A DNA stretch of 64,000 bases from assembly GCA_037693485.1 (NCBI GenBank), contig CM075345.1, forward strand, positions 76,381,001-76,445,000, given 5' to 3'. Under the pieces are notes generated by a model. It worked only from the letters and a program-made list of their open reading frames with translations, did no database searches and was not told the DNA's origin. The stretch comes from Kitagawia praeruptora (lineage: Eukaryota > Streptophyta > Magnoliopsida > Apiales > Apiaceae). A program made the translations under genes and the position numbers. The first letter of the stretch is position 1. Every line of letters begins with the position of its first letter. Shown here in pieces: positions 36,801 to 47,531 of the stretch.

Positions 36801-39582
36801 GGATGGATTCAGCGGCTATAATCAGATTAAGATGCACAAGGATGACATCCCTAAGGTATCTTTCGTAACTGACTTTGGTGTCTTCTGTTATCTTGTTATG
36901 GCGTTTGGTTTAAAGAATGCAGGAGCTACTTACCAACGGCTGGTGAATAAGATATTTGCCCATCTGATTGGAAAAACCATGGAGGTGTATGTTGATGACA
37001 TGTTAGTCAAGAGCCTACTCAAGGCTGATCATATTAAGCACCTCGGAGAGGCATTTGAAGTGCTGAGGCACCATAAGATGATGTTGAATCCCGCCAAGTG
37101 TGCCTTTGGCGTTGGATCTGGAAAGTTTTTAGGGCTGATGGTTTCAAGGAGAGGCATTGAGGCCAATCCTGACATGATCAAGGCGATTTTAGACATGGAG
37201 CCGCCACGTTCTATAAGAGATGTGCAGAAGTTGACAGGCCGAGTGGCAGCCTTAGGGAGGTTTATCTCCAAGTCTGGTGATAAGTGTTTACCTTTCTTTC
37301 AAACATTAAAGAAGGTAAAGAATTTTGAATGGACACCCGAAAGCCAAGAGGCCTTTGAACAATTGAAGAAATACATGGCTGAAGCCCCGCTGTTGGCCAA
37401 GCCTAGCGTCGGAGAGACTCTTTATCTATACCTGGTGGTATCTGAGCAAGCATTGAGTGCCGTCCTCATACGGGAAGAGAACAAGGTTCAGAAACCCATC
37501 TACTACGTGAGTAAGGTGTTGCATGGAGCTGAGTTGAACTATTCTACCATTGAGAAGTTTGCTTTAGCATTGGTAACAGCTTCAAGGAAACTACGACCTT
37601 ACTTTCAGTCACATAAGATTGAAGTCCTGACGGACCAGCAGTTGAGAAGTATCCTGCATAGCCCGAAAGCCAGTGGAAGGCTAATTAAGTGGGCGATCGA
37701 ACTCGGAGAATTTGACATTGCATATAAGCCTCGGACTGCCATCAAGGCTCAGGCATTAGCTGACTTGGTGGTTGAATGTACCATTGGCAACCAAGAAGTC
37801 GGGGGGCAGGAGATAGTAACCACCCCTGCGGTTGAGAGTAAGGATGAAGAACTTGTACCTGATCAGAAAGAATATTGGGTGCTCTATTTTGATGGAGCAT
37901 CAAAAACAAAATCTAGTGGCACTGGTTTGGTATTGCAAAGTCCCGACGGGTTCATAGTGGAGTACGCTCTGAAGTTGGACTTCCCAACTACCAATAATGA
38001 AGCTGAGTACGAAGCCCTAATAGCCGGATTGGGATTGGCCAGAGTCATGAGGGTCAAGAACCTCAAAGTGTGTGGAGATTCAAGACTTGTAGTCTCGCAA
38101 GTGAATGGTGAATTTGAGGCCAAGGATGATACTATGGCGAAATATTTACGAGTTGTGAAAGCTGTCATGACTCAATTTGACGAGTGCTATCTAGAGCACA
38201 TCCCAAGAGAAGAGAACGTTAAGGCCGATGCTCTCTCTAAGTTCGCTTCTTCTGAGATAGAGAATTATGCAGGAAGTGTTTACTTCCAGGTCTTGAAGGC
38301 CCCGACCATCAACTCTAAGTTGGTAGCACCGATCGACGTTGGAAGTTGTTGGATAGATCCTATTAAAGCTCATTTGGAAACCGGATGGCTCCCTGACAAT
38401 GCCTTGGAGGCACGAAAATTGTCAGTGAGGGCATTGAGATATGCCCTAATCGAAGGCATCTTGTATAAGAGATCGTTTGTCATCCCATATTTGAAGTGTT
38501 TAAGGCCCCAAGAGGCTAAGGAAGCATTAGAGGAAGTTCATGAAGGGATCTGTGGGCAACACTTGGGGGGCAGAGCCCTAGCCCACAAGATTACCCGCCT
38601 GGGATTCTATTGGCCAGAGATGTTGGCAGATGCCCAGGATTATGTCAAGAAGTGTGACAGATGTCAAAAACACGCCCCTGTTGTAAGGTAGCCGCCTGAG
38701 AGGTTAACCTCAATCAGCTCTCCCATTCCGTTTGCAATGTGGGGGATGGACATTCTTGGTCCTTTCCCCATGGCTTCAGCACAAAGGAAGTTTCTGATTG
38801 TCGCCATTGATTACTTCACTAAGTGGATTGAGGCTAAACCTTTAGCCAAGATAACCACCAAGCAAGTTTCCCAGTTCTTCTGGGAGAACATAATTTGTAG
38901 GTATGGAATCCCGCGAATCCTTGTGACGGATAATGGGACACAGATTAACAATGAGGAATTCAAGAAGTATTGTGAGGAAAACGTTATTGAGCTTCGTTTT
39001 ACCTCGGTGGCGCATCCGCAAGCAAATGGACAGGACGAAGTGGCCAATCGGATCATCCTGGACGGATTAAAGAAAAGGGTCGAACGCTCGAGGAATACTT
39101 GGGTGGATGAGTTGCTGCCTATACTCTGGGCGTATCGCACCACCTGTAAGGTGACAACAGGAGCAACTCCGTTTTTGCTGGCTTATGGAGCTGAGGCAGT
39201 TGTACCACTAGAAATCATGCATGCATCACCTCGAATTGAGGCGTTTGAACCTGAGACTAATGAAGAAGGCATGAGGCTCGCCCTAGATCTGATAGATGAA
39301 GTTAGGGACGAGGCAAATGCCAGAAATGCGGAGCATCAAAAGAAAGCATCCTTCTATTACAACCACAGGGTTAAGGAGAGGTTCTTTCTGCAAGGTGACT
39401 TGGTTCTTAGGAAGATCGAGGCTTCTGGAGTTGGTCAGAAGGGAAAGCTAGCCCCGAACTGGGAAGGGCCGTATCGAGTCAAGAAGACGCTAGGACGTGG
39501 ATCTTACAAACTGGAAACCTTGGACGGGGTTGAGGTGCCCCGGACTTGGCATGCATGGAACCTCAAGGTTTACTATGTTTAA
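33883..39582 (+). pseudogene. gag-pol: Tat gag-pol polyprotein with two stop codons
   Basis: The frame starts at ATG 33883 (MVNTRRTPAI), shortly after the PBS, and stays open to 39582 except for TAA at 33970-33972 and TAG at 38689-38691. Order: gag domain (FKMPTIKAYDGTGDPATHVR ~34700; RWYSRLPPNSISSF), zinc knuckle CRFHKDVGHDTDDC (~35443), protease IDNGAS (~35872), RT (YVDD 36988-36999), a first RNase H lacking a clear catalytic Asp (LYLYLVVSEQALS), archaeal-type RNase H (FDGASK ~37888, NNEAEYEALIAGL ~37996, GDSRLVVSQVNGEF), and integrase with HHCC finger (~38540-38670) and DDE core (Asp GMDILGPFP ~38746, Asp TDNGTQ ~38927, Glu DEVAN ~39037). The second stop separates the zinc finger from the catalytic core. 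Few lesions and near-identical LTRs indicate recent insertion. Confidence 0.9.
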
Positions 39583-39988
39583 GCTCTCCTGAAGAGGACC
39601 TAGCTTTTTGCCTATGTAATAGAAGTAGAAATAAGGTCGATGAAACCATTCCAAGTTTTTAAACTTGAGATATTGGAACTAGAGTACCTATGTAAGGGCT
39701 GTGCCCGTTTATGCTACCTATGTAAGGGCTGTGCCCATTTCTTCATACTAATAAGACTATCCTACATTTTCGCATAAGTTACGAGCATTATTTATTGATG
39801 TATATGCATAAAATGCTAGACTACACATGCGAACATGAATAAGTTGAGGAACATCAAGGGCAATGGATTACGAATTAAAAGTTATGCCCGAAGGCAGAAT
39901 ACATAAACGATTAGTTCAAGATAAGTTAACAAAAGTGCAGAGTCATGCCCGAAGGCAGAGTACATAAATAGATATATAAAAAGAGCAA
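39583..39988 (+). other. Short spacer between pol and antisense gene, with small direct repeats
   Basis: CTATGTAAGGGCTGTGCCC occurs twice (~39688 and ~39718), and ATGCCCGAAGGCAGA twice (~39884 and ~39945). The 3' ends of pol and the antisense gene converge across this spacer. No ORF is supported. Confidence 0.6.
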
Positions 39989-41749
39989 CTACTGAGCATC
40001 TCCAGTATGCTCATCCTCTTCGTCTACGACAAGATGAGCAGAGGGATCTGGCTCCAGGATCCTCTCATCATCCTCCTGGTCCTCCTCCTGGGTGTCCTGC
40101 ACTGCCAATGCCATAGGAGCATGAGGGCTAGGGAAGTCTGAAACACTAAGGGTACCAGGAAATCTCCTAGTAACCTCAGCAAGAGCTCCGTCCCATCCCT
40201 GAGTAAACTGGTAAGGGAATAGAGAGTCGTCATGCTTCTCCATGAAGCCCACATACTCCTGGGAAGCAAGGTAGTCATCAATCAGGTCGTCCTTGCCCTT
40301 CCTGAGAGTGACATTTTCAGCCTGAGACTCTAAAAGCTCTTTCTTCCTCCTCGCTAAGGTAGCTTTGATAGAGGCCAGTTCATCCTGAGAGTCATCATAC
40401 TTTGCCTTATAAGTCTCATAGGATGAACGCCAAGTCTTAGCCTGGAATACGCCCCCTGGAAGTTGGCGTTAGAACCACGATTCAAATACCAAACAAGTAT
40501 ATAGAGAGAGGGAAGTAAGGAGCTTACAGCAGCAAAGGCCTGAGCACCAGCACTCTCGGCTCCTTCAAGAGTGGAGCCGGATACATAATCTTTGAAATCA
40601 CCGGGAGTTATAGAATGATAGGACCAATCCATGGCATGCCTGCAATCTCCAACAATGGAGTCCTTCTTCCTAATACCCCAGTTGGGACGCCAAGCGCTCT
40701 TGGAAGAGCCATCTGCTTCTTCAACATCAGCTACATGGGGCCTCAAGTAGGCATCCGTGGCCGTTGGGGCTCGAGGATCCTTCCCTGAACGAGCCCTCTT
40801 CAACCTAGCAGTGTCTCCATCTTCAGGCTCATTAGTCTTGTTGATAAAAGCTGCAGCTGCAATTACAAAACAAAAGACAAATAATGGGTATGAGACAATC
40901 ATATTTAGGTAAAGGAATACAAAAAGAAAGGAAATTACCCTTATTGGTCACTCGGAAAAGTCCCAAAGATTTAAGCTGGAACTCATTCAGGAGATCCCAA
41001 GCCATAGTAGTATGATTATCTTTGATGAGCTCCTTGTAGGCCTGGGTCTCTTCCTCGTTGAGCTCAATATCATTGGCACTGCCATCTACGACCTTACCAA
41101 AGGTACTACGAAAAACATTGCCCCAATCTCCACCTTCCCATGTCAAATACATGAACTCCTTCTTCCACTTTGGGTTGGAGTCAGGAATAGATTGGGGGTG
41201 AAAGATTGGAGGAGTGGAAGTACGGTGACTAATGTAAACCCAACCCGGAGTAGATTCAGCAGAATTCTTAAATTGAAAAATCTTTCTAAAGAGAGCTACA
41301 GAAAGAGGGAATTTGTTTTTAAGGCAGAGGACCATGAAACAATTGATCACCCTCCAAGAGTTGGGGGGAAGTTGGCAAGGGTTAATTCCTACATCTGCTA
41401 AGAGCCTAGGAATAAACTCATGGAAGGGGAATCGAACCCCTGCAACAATGGCACCTCTATAAATACAAAGTGCATCGGGGCGCCAATGGCAAGATCGATC
41501 CCCAGGATCAGCTGGGACAAGTCTATAGGGTGATTCTATTTTATACATCCTGTTATAATCAGTGATCTTTTCTATGTCATGAAAGATGTTACTATGACTA
41601 AAGGAATCAAGGTGTGACAAGGATGGAAAATCTTCTTTACGATTTAAAATCATATCTTGTAAACTCATGAGGGGAGAACGAATGATGATACCTCTTTTGG
41701 AGGCTCCTTGCAATTTCTGGAAACGAAGTGCTGCACGATCTTCTGCCAT
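39989..41749 (-). CDS. Three-exon antisense gene of Tat element, Transposase_28 (putative gypsy-type transposon) like
   Basis: Read on the minus strand: exon 1 41749-40939 (811 nt), intron 40938-40857, exon 2 40856-40528 (329 nt), intron 40527-40442, exon 3 40441-39989. Introns are GT-AG, 82 and 86 nt, U-rich. Phases match, giving 530 codons plus TAG without interruption. Exon 1 holds GVRFPFHEFIPRLLADVGI then LPPNSWRVINCFMVLC, the pattern seen in plant proteins annotated as putative gypsy-type transposon. Exon 2 is basic and charged (LKRARSGKDPRA). Exon 3 has a likely coiled coil (KYDDSQDELASIKATLARRK) and a strongly acidic end (QEEDQEDDERI...). Extra ORFs in this position and orientation are known from Tat-lineage elements; their function is unknown. 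It has its own upstream TATA (42166-42177). No catalytic residues recognised. The intact frame contrasts with the broken gag-pol. Confidence 0.75.
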
Positions 41750-42165
41750 CTCAGTAAATCTTCAAAGGAAAGTTTTGATCTTCAAAGGAAATCTGCAAAG
41801 GATGAAGAAATTGTTAGAACAATCTTCAAATCTTCAAAGGAATTGAAGAACAAACCCAGAAAAAGGGTGATCTTCATACTATAAAATTAGAAATTCTGGA
41901 AAATACCTAGAGTATTCTTCAAATCTTCAACAGCAACTGGAAAATTTCTGGAAAATTGCCAGAAAACTTGAAGGATGCCTTCAAATCTTCAGAGAATATG
42001 CAGAAATGTACAGATTTGAGGTTGAAAGTCTATGAACTTTGAATGATCTTCAAAGAATGAAGATCAAACTCAGATTCTTCAAAGGAAATTTCTTAAAGAA
42101 CTTTGGAACTTTTGAGAGAGTTTTTTAGAAACTTTTGTGATGAAAGTGAAAATGAAAGCCTTGGT
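41750..42165 (-). promoter_or_regulatory. Leader of the antisense gene, rich in CTTCAAA/TTCAAAG repeats
   Basis: Between the TATA core and the ATG lies ~415 bp with many copies of CTTCAAA, CTTCAAAGGAA and TCTGGAAAA. Transcription from the TATA would start near 42140, giving a ~390-nt 5' leader. No upstream gene is seen. Confidence 0.5.
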
Positions 42166-42177
42166 CTTTATATAGGC
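42166..42177 (-). promoter_or_regulatory. TATA box of antisense gene
   Basis: The minus strand reads GCCTATATAAAG, identical over 12 nt to the TATA region of this element's LTR (33648-33659). It lies upstream of the antisense ORF and after the repeat-rich block that could hold its enhancers. Confidence 0.6.
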
Positions 42178-42529
42178 AAAAATCTAGGGCATCTCAACCG
42201 GTTAGGGAGAATGTCAACCGGCTATAGCCTATTGGAAACCTTTGTGGGCCGTCAACACAAAATTGGACTCTAAAAGGCCCAACAACACCAAGCCTGTTAA
42301 GGCCCAAGTCCAGCTAAAGTAATTAAAAAGAATTAAGGCCTGTCACGGCCCAACCAAGATTGATAAACCTAATTAAGGTTTTGATTTAAGGTCATGTTGA
42401 CCCATAGTAAAGGCCCAACCAAAACTTAAAAAAGTTTTGTAGGCCCAAACGATTTGAAAACCTAGGTCCAGCCCATGAAAATTAAAAGACAGGGCCCGTT
42501 AAAATCCATAATGAGACTTGGAGTTACCA

Positions 42530-43100
42530 AAAGGAAGCACGAGGTCGTGACAATCGATCTCATTTTCTTGTATAATTACGAGCTCGGCAAGAAGACCTGG
42601 AGAATTCAATCTGAGGTCGTAAGCAACCTTGAAAATTGAGGTCGGAACAAAACAGATTTTAGGTCGCATAAATGAGATCGTTTTTGACTTATAAAAAGCA
42701 GAATGAAGCCACGACCTACCACTCAAATTGAGATCGTTATAATGTGGCTTGAGATCGCAAATCTCTGGTGGAATTAGAACTAGGAAGTGTAAAAAATCCC
42801 CATGACCTGGGACTCAGTTGAGGTCGTTCTTGTGCTATACTGAAATTGAGGTTGTACTATATCGAGGTCGTGAGATCCAGGTCGAAAAAGAACTGAAATC
42901 CATGCAAAAACCGCGCGACCTGGAACCATTATGAGGTCGCAATGCTGAGGTCGGAAATAAATTGTAAATCGAGCTTGAAGCTCACGACCTGTGACCAATT
43001 TGAGATCGTTTTAGACTGGCCGAGGTCGTAACGTTGAGCTCGAATTTAGCTTAAAAATTGAGATCGTTTTACACGACCTGGATGCTATTTTGAGCTCGAA
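42530..43100. repeat. Cluster of ~20 GAGGTCGT-type octamers in both orientations
   Basis: GAGGTCGT, GAGATCGT, GAGGTCGC, GAGCTCGA and complements such as CACGACCT recur every 20-40 bp, in no fixed spacing, between the antisense promoter and the 3' LTR. The arrangement resembles a protein-binding site cluster more than a tandem satellite. No ORF of note. Confidence 0.7.
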
Positions 43101-43304
43101 TTTAGCTTGAAAATTTGAGAAAAATAAAGCAATAAAAACCCCGAATCCCGATTGTGATCCATGTAATTTCTGGAAAATTCGATAGATTTTCTAAGTGATA
43201 CGGGTCGAGAATACACTGATTTCCCCCAAAATTTCCAGGTCGAAAATGACTTAGGAAACATGAAAAATAATTTTATGCTCGAAGCACAATCTAATATTAG
43301 AGCC

Positions 43305-43412
43305 GTTTTAGCGCCGTTTAGCGCCGTTTAATGCCGTTTAGCGTTGCTTAACATTGTTTTAACGTCGTTTAAGGCTACTTAGTGCCGTTTAGCATCGTCT
43401 AACATTCGTCGT
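43305..43412 (+). repeat. Degenerate tandem GCCGTTTA(G) array
   Basis: Around nine copies of an ~11-bp unit related to TTTAGCGCCG/GCCGTTTA follow one another, increasingly diverged, ~150 bp before the PPT of the Tat element. Confidence 0.75.
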
Positions 43413-43549
43413 AAATGTGTCGGTCGCTCCAGGCTTTACAAAAAGGATGATACCCGTAAAACACTAGTGTACAAAGATAAACCCTGACCCAAGTCTCGAA
43501 AAAGGCCGTTATAACTTCAAGTAAAGCCTGATCAGCTTTCCTAGAAGTT

Positions 43550-43559
43550 GGGGGGCAAA
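43550..43559 (+). other. Polypurine tract of Tat element
   Basis: GGGGGGCAAA abuts the 3' LTR start TGATATGGGC. This tract is typical of the Tat lineage. Confidence 0.75.
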
Positions 43560-44073
43560 TGATATGGGCTAAAAGTAAGCCCTAAAGACACATTTAATGT
43601 TGCATTAATTAGACCTAGTATGGTCCAAACGTGGGGCCCACTAGATGGCCCAAAAACTCTAGTTAAATATTAATTTCGTAATTAATATTCATGGTTAATT
43701 AATAGCTGGGAAATATAAGTCAAATAAGGATATTATCTCTCCAAAGAGTAGCCTCCAAGGCACATAGTCGTACAAGGAAACGGACTCCTACAAGGAAGGA
43801 GTCTAGATCCTTCCTCAAGGTTGACTTGCCCACCAAGTCACCTAACCCTACCATAATTCTGAGGCTTCTCAGCCTATATAAAGGGTCAGACCCCTCAACC
43901 TAGAACTACGTTTTATTGGCTTGATTCTCTAATACAGAGATATGTAGGCATTCTGTGAGGACCGTTTAGTCTCGAACGCAGAAGCAGCCATTAAAGCACG
44001 AAGCTCACGACCCTAACATTAAATACAGCAAACCCTAGCCGCCATCTAATAACCTAGTTTTTATTCCACAACA
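43560..44073 (+). repeat. 3' LTR of Tat element
   Basis: 514 bp, TGATATGGGC to TTCCACAACA, near-identical to 33335-33849, followed by the TATAT target duplication. Confidence 0.92.
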
Positions 44074-44188
44074 TATATTATATCAGAAACAATATAAAAA
44101 TTGAAATTACTATTAGTTTCAAATAAAAAAATTACTACAGTATATATTAAAATTACTATTAGTTTCAAATAAAAAAAGTTACTACTGC

Positions 44189-44391
44189 AAGGATAAAAAA
44201 GACAACTGAAAATACCATCAAATTAATGTTGGGTTCAAATGTAGGGCATATAAACTATAAAGCAACTAAAAAAATCCTCAAAATGTATAATAAAAGTAAT
44301 TACATCATACCATTTGAATTATAGTTTATATACACTACATTTGAACCCAACATTAATTTGAGGGTTTTTTCAGTTATCTTTTTTTATCCTT
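44189..44391. mobile_element. Foldback MITE (~72-bp arms)
   Basis: The left arm (44189-44259) starts AAGGATAAAAAAGA and contains CAAATTAATGTTGGGTTCAA. The right arm (44320-44391) is its reverse complement with a few changes, leaving a ~60-nt loop. Transcription would give a long hairpin RNA. No clear target duplication was seen. Confidence 0.75.
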
Positions 44392-44397
44392 ACAACA

Positions 44398-44616
44398 GTG
44401 ATATTCTTATTAAATTCAATTTGTTTGATTGCATCAGGTAAATTGATTTCTAACAAGATCTTCTCTCTACAATTTTCAGACTCATTTTTAGTCTTGTTTT
44501 TGGCAAGCTCATTGACTCCAAAAATCCAAACCACTTACTACAACTCTACAAGCCTTGCTGGACTTCTTTCTGGGACTCTTACTTTCATGTGGTTACTCCT
44601 TTATTGTGACAAATGA
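44398..44616 (+). other. Unrecognised small hydrophobic ORF
   Basis: Reads 72 codons with two hydrophobic stretches (SFLVLFLASSL and LAGLLSGTLTFMWLLLY). A possible acceptor (ACAATTTTCAG, ~44480) precedes the second half, so this may be the last exon of a captured or decayed membrane-protein gene. No family recognised. The 44617-44764 flank is AT-rich and empty. Confidence 0.25.
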
Positions 44617-44764
44617 ATCATAGAATATTATTTGGGTCATTAAAAAATTGGACAACGCAAACAATTGATGTACAAGTTTAGTTCAGACTAATATTTGTGG
44701 CCACAAAAGTACAAGTTTGCATGAAAATACAGAATGCCCACAAAAGTTTCAATATAATTGTTTG

Positions 44765-46863
44765 GCAAAACACATAATTTATTACATGAACTTGTGTTTC
44801 ATTTTCTATTTGGTCCATCAACTAAATTTTGCATGTTTAGGTACATGAATTACATTTCATTTATTTTAAAAGATCACACAAGTTCACATAATTTATTTTG
44901 ACAATTAAAATAGCTAAATTCTTTTTGTATCAGTTATATAATCCTATTGCATGCATTAGTTTACAAATTATTTCCCCACCCAACCCATCTTTAAGCAATA
45001 GATTTTCAACCCATTTCAGAATTGAACTTGAAACATTTGAAATTGGAGATTAAACAAATAAATGAAAATAAGATTACATAACTGATACAAAGAGAATTTA
45101 GCTATTTTAATTGCCAAAATAAATTATGTGAAATTATGTGATCTTTTAAAATAAATGGAACGTAGTTCATGTACCTAAATATGCAAAACTCAATTGATGG
45201 ACTAAATCGAAAATGAAAGATGTTGAGTTTCAACCCAATATGATGTTATGGGCTTGGGTGGTCCAAGATATATATGGATAAGATAATAATTGTATGTGTA
45301 GACAATTATTATATATGGTATGTCTTGATCACAAAGTTTGGAAATTAGGTGCCAAGAATTGGAAGGCTTGTATAACAAGTATAGTAAGACTTGTAGAACA
45401 AGTATGGTGAGTCTTGGTGGCTAAGTTTTGGGTGGCTATATATACATAGTCATATTGTATTTGTTTGATAGATATGAAAGCTTAAGAGATGTAGTCTTAA
45501 GTATTGTTTGGGAGATGCTTGAGCATTGTTGGCTCAAGTATCGGGTTGGGACACCGTTAAGGTGTTATTGTTTTGATGTATTATTGATATTGTTAAGATT
45601 AATAATATAAGTTTGGGGCGTGGATGTTTCCACGTCAAATATTGTGTGTGTTCTTGTTTTGCGCTTTAGTGGATCTTGTTAACTAATCAATTGGTTGTGT
45701 GTGTGCTCTGTATTGGTGTTTGTGAATCTCGGATTGTGAAAGTCCCCTAACCTAACAAGTGGTATCAAGAGCCAAGGTTCGGGTTCGTGATGGATGAGGT
45801 TAAGGAAAAGTTCGAGAAGGATTTGCTGACAAGGAGATTGCTACTAAAGTGGGTAGAGACAAAGTTACGTGCGGTTTGACGGTTGACTTGCACCTTGGAT
45901 TAATCCTGTGTTCGGACTCAAGATGGAAGAAGATGGAAGAGGTCATCGCAATTGTTTCAATGGCTTGATCAACCAGGTGAACTGTTTGGATGATACTACG
46001 GATTTTCTTCAGGAGGCCGAAGGATTGTGAAAGCAAGGATCGGGTGACTCAACATGTGGAAGAGCACTCGTGGTGGTTGATGCACGTGATTTTGTAGATT
46101 GGATACATCGTTATGGTGAAGAACGATGGTTTGGGTGGTTTGGAGGGTCACTATATGGGTTTTAGCGACACTCAAAGATTGGAAGAGCAAGATGAGGAGA
46201 TTCTTGTTCGAGGGGAGGCGTTGGCGAATGGACGTCGATGGCTTGATGGGTTACCGTTCAATCCGATGTGGGTATTGGGTTGAAGGGGAGGATTGTTGGG
46301 TTTCAACCTAATATGATGTTACGGGCTTGGGTGGTCCAAGATATATATGGATAAGATAATAATTGTATGTGTAGACCATTATTATATATGGTATGTCTTC
46401 ATCACAAAGTTTGGAAATTAGGTGTCAAGAATTGGAAGGCTTGTATAACAAGTATGGTAAAACTTGTAGAACAAGTATGGTAAGTCTTGGTGGCTAAGTT
46501 TTGGGGGGCTATATGTACATAGTCATATTGTATTTGTTTGATAGATGTGAAAGCTTAAGAGATGTAGTCTTAAGTATTGTTTAGGAGATGCTTGAGCATT
46601 GTTGGCTCAAGTATCGGGTTGGGACACCGTTAAGGTGTTACTGTTTTGATGTATTATTGATATTGTTAAGATTAATAATATAAGTTTGGGGCGTGGATGT
46701 TTCCACGTCAAATATTGTGTGTGTTCTTGTTTTGCGCTTTAGTGGATCTTGTTAAATAATCAATTGGTTGTGTGTGTGCTCTGTATTGGTGTTTGTGAAT
46801 CTCGGATTGTGTAAGTCCCCTAACCTAACAAAAGACAAGTTCACGTGTCAAATGATGTGTTTG
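44765..46863. mobile_element. Large foldback MITE split by a TRIM-like element
   Basis: The left arm (44765-~44945, from GCAAAACACAT through TTTTGTATCAGTTATATAAT) is inverted at ~45066-45220. The inverted match continues on the other side of the TRIM at 46836-46863, where ACAAGTTCACG and GATGTGTTT complete the arm. Removing the TRIM and one AAAGA restores a continuous hairpin-like element of roughly 490 bp. No coding sequence. Confidence 0.7.
45221..46830 (+). mobile_element. TRIM-like non-autonomous LTR element with AAAGA target duplication
   Basis: Two 537-bp direct repeats (45221-45757 and 46294-46830), TGTTGRG...CCTAACA, flank 536 bp. The PBS TGGTATCAAGAGCC (45760-45773) and PPT AAGGGGAGGA (~46283-46292) are in place. 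AAAGA lies at 45216-45220 and 46831-46835. About 16 substitutions separate the LTRs (~3%). The interior begins with a short ORF after ATG 45789, soon stopped; there are no gag or pol domains, so it must borrow enzymes from another element, probably copia. Confidence 0.88.
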
Positions 46864-47531
46864 AGGATTGTACATCATAATCATTTTTTCGATCATTTTT
46901 CCGGAAATTGAAGAAAATGATTAGCACTTGCGGGCATTCGAAGTGAAAATGGAGCAAACATTGATGGACATACTGGTCATTAAAGTATTAGATTTTGTAT
47001 ATAGTGACCATTTTTTTTCATGAATTACATTATCTTATAAATAACAAAATAAACAGATATTTTTACCAAGGAGGAGTAATGAAATTGTTTTTTTATGTGT
47101 TTTGAGAAAATGAAGAATAAGTAACAAAAAATAAAAGCATAGTACCACAAACAAAAAACTAATCAAAGAGTCATGCATCAACCTAAATAGCAAACTAACG
47201 GTTTACATCAACATCTTAAATTAACATCCTAGATCAATCAATAAAAATCCGTGGACTATGCCACTGATAAAATCCATCAACAGTATCTAAAATCACCAAA
47301 ATAAACTCTAAGTAGTGGACTATGCCACTAATAAACCAACCAACAAAACATGTACTTGAACATCTTTACTAAATTATAATAAACAAAATGAGATATATTT
47401 TATAGTTTGGTTCACCTCTTACTTTGGTTATTCCCTCAATTTGGTTACTCCTTCATTTTAGTTAATTAAAATTATAAAATATGCATAAAAGTTAAAATAT
47501 AATATTATTATTTTTGAACAATATACATTAG
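46864..47531. other. Intergenic AT-rich DNA
   Basis: No gene is seen. GTGGACTATGCCACT occurs twice (~47250 and ~47313), a small palindrome-containing direct repeat. Confidence 0.5.

Larger units (their letters stand above)
33330..44078 (+). mobile_element. Tat-lineage Ty3/gypsy element, young, with antisense gene
   Basis: LTRs at 33335-33849 and 43560-44073 differ at only three places seen by eye. TATAT flanks both sides (33330-33334, 44074-44078). The PBS TGGCACCGTCTGTGGG and PPT TTGGGGGGCAAA fit the Tat group. Pol carries a second, archaeal-type RNase H before integrase and no chromodomain, which defines Tat. Between pol and the 3' LTR lie a convergent antisense gene and ~1 kb of short-repeat DNA. 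Gag-pol has two stop codons. Confidence 0.92.

Noticed and set aside
42530..43412. CRISPR-like array
   Set aside because: Repeats are 8-11 bp, irregular, in both orientations, in a plant retrotransposon; no spacers or cas genes.
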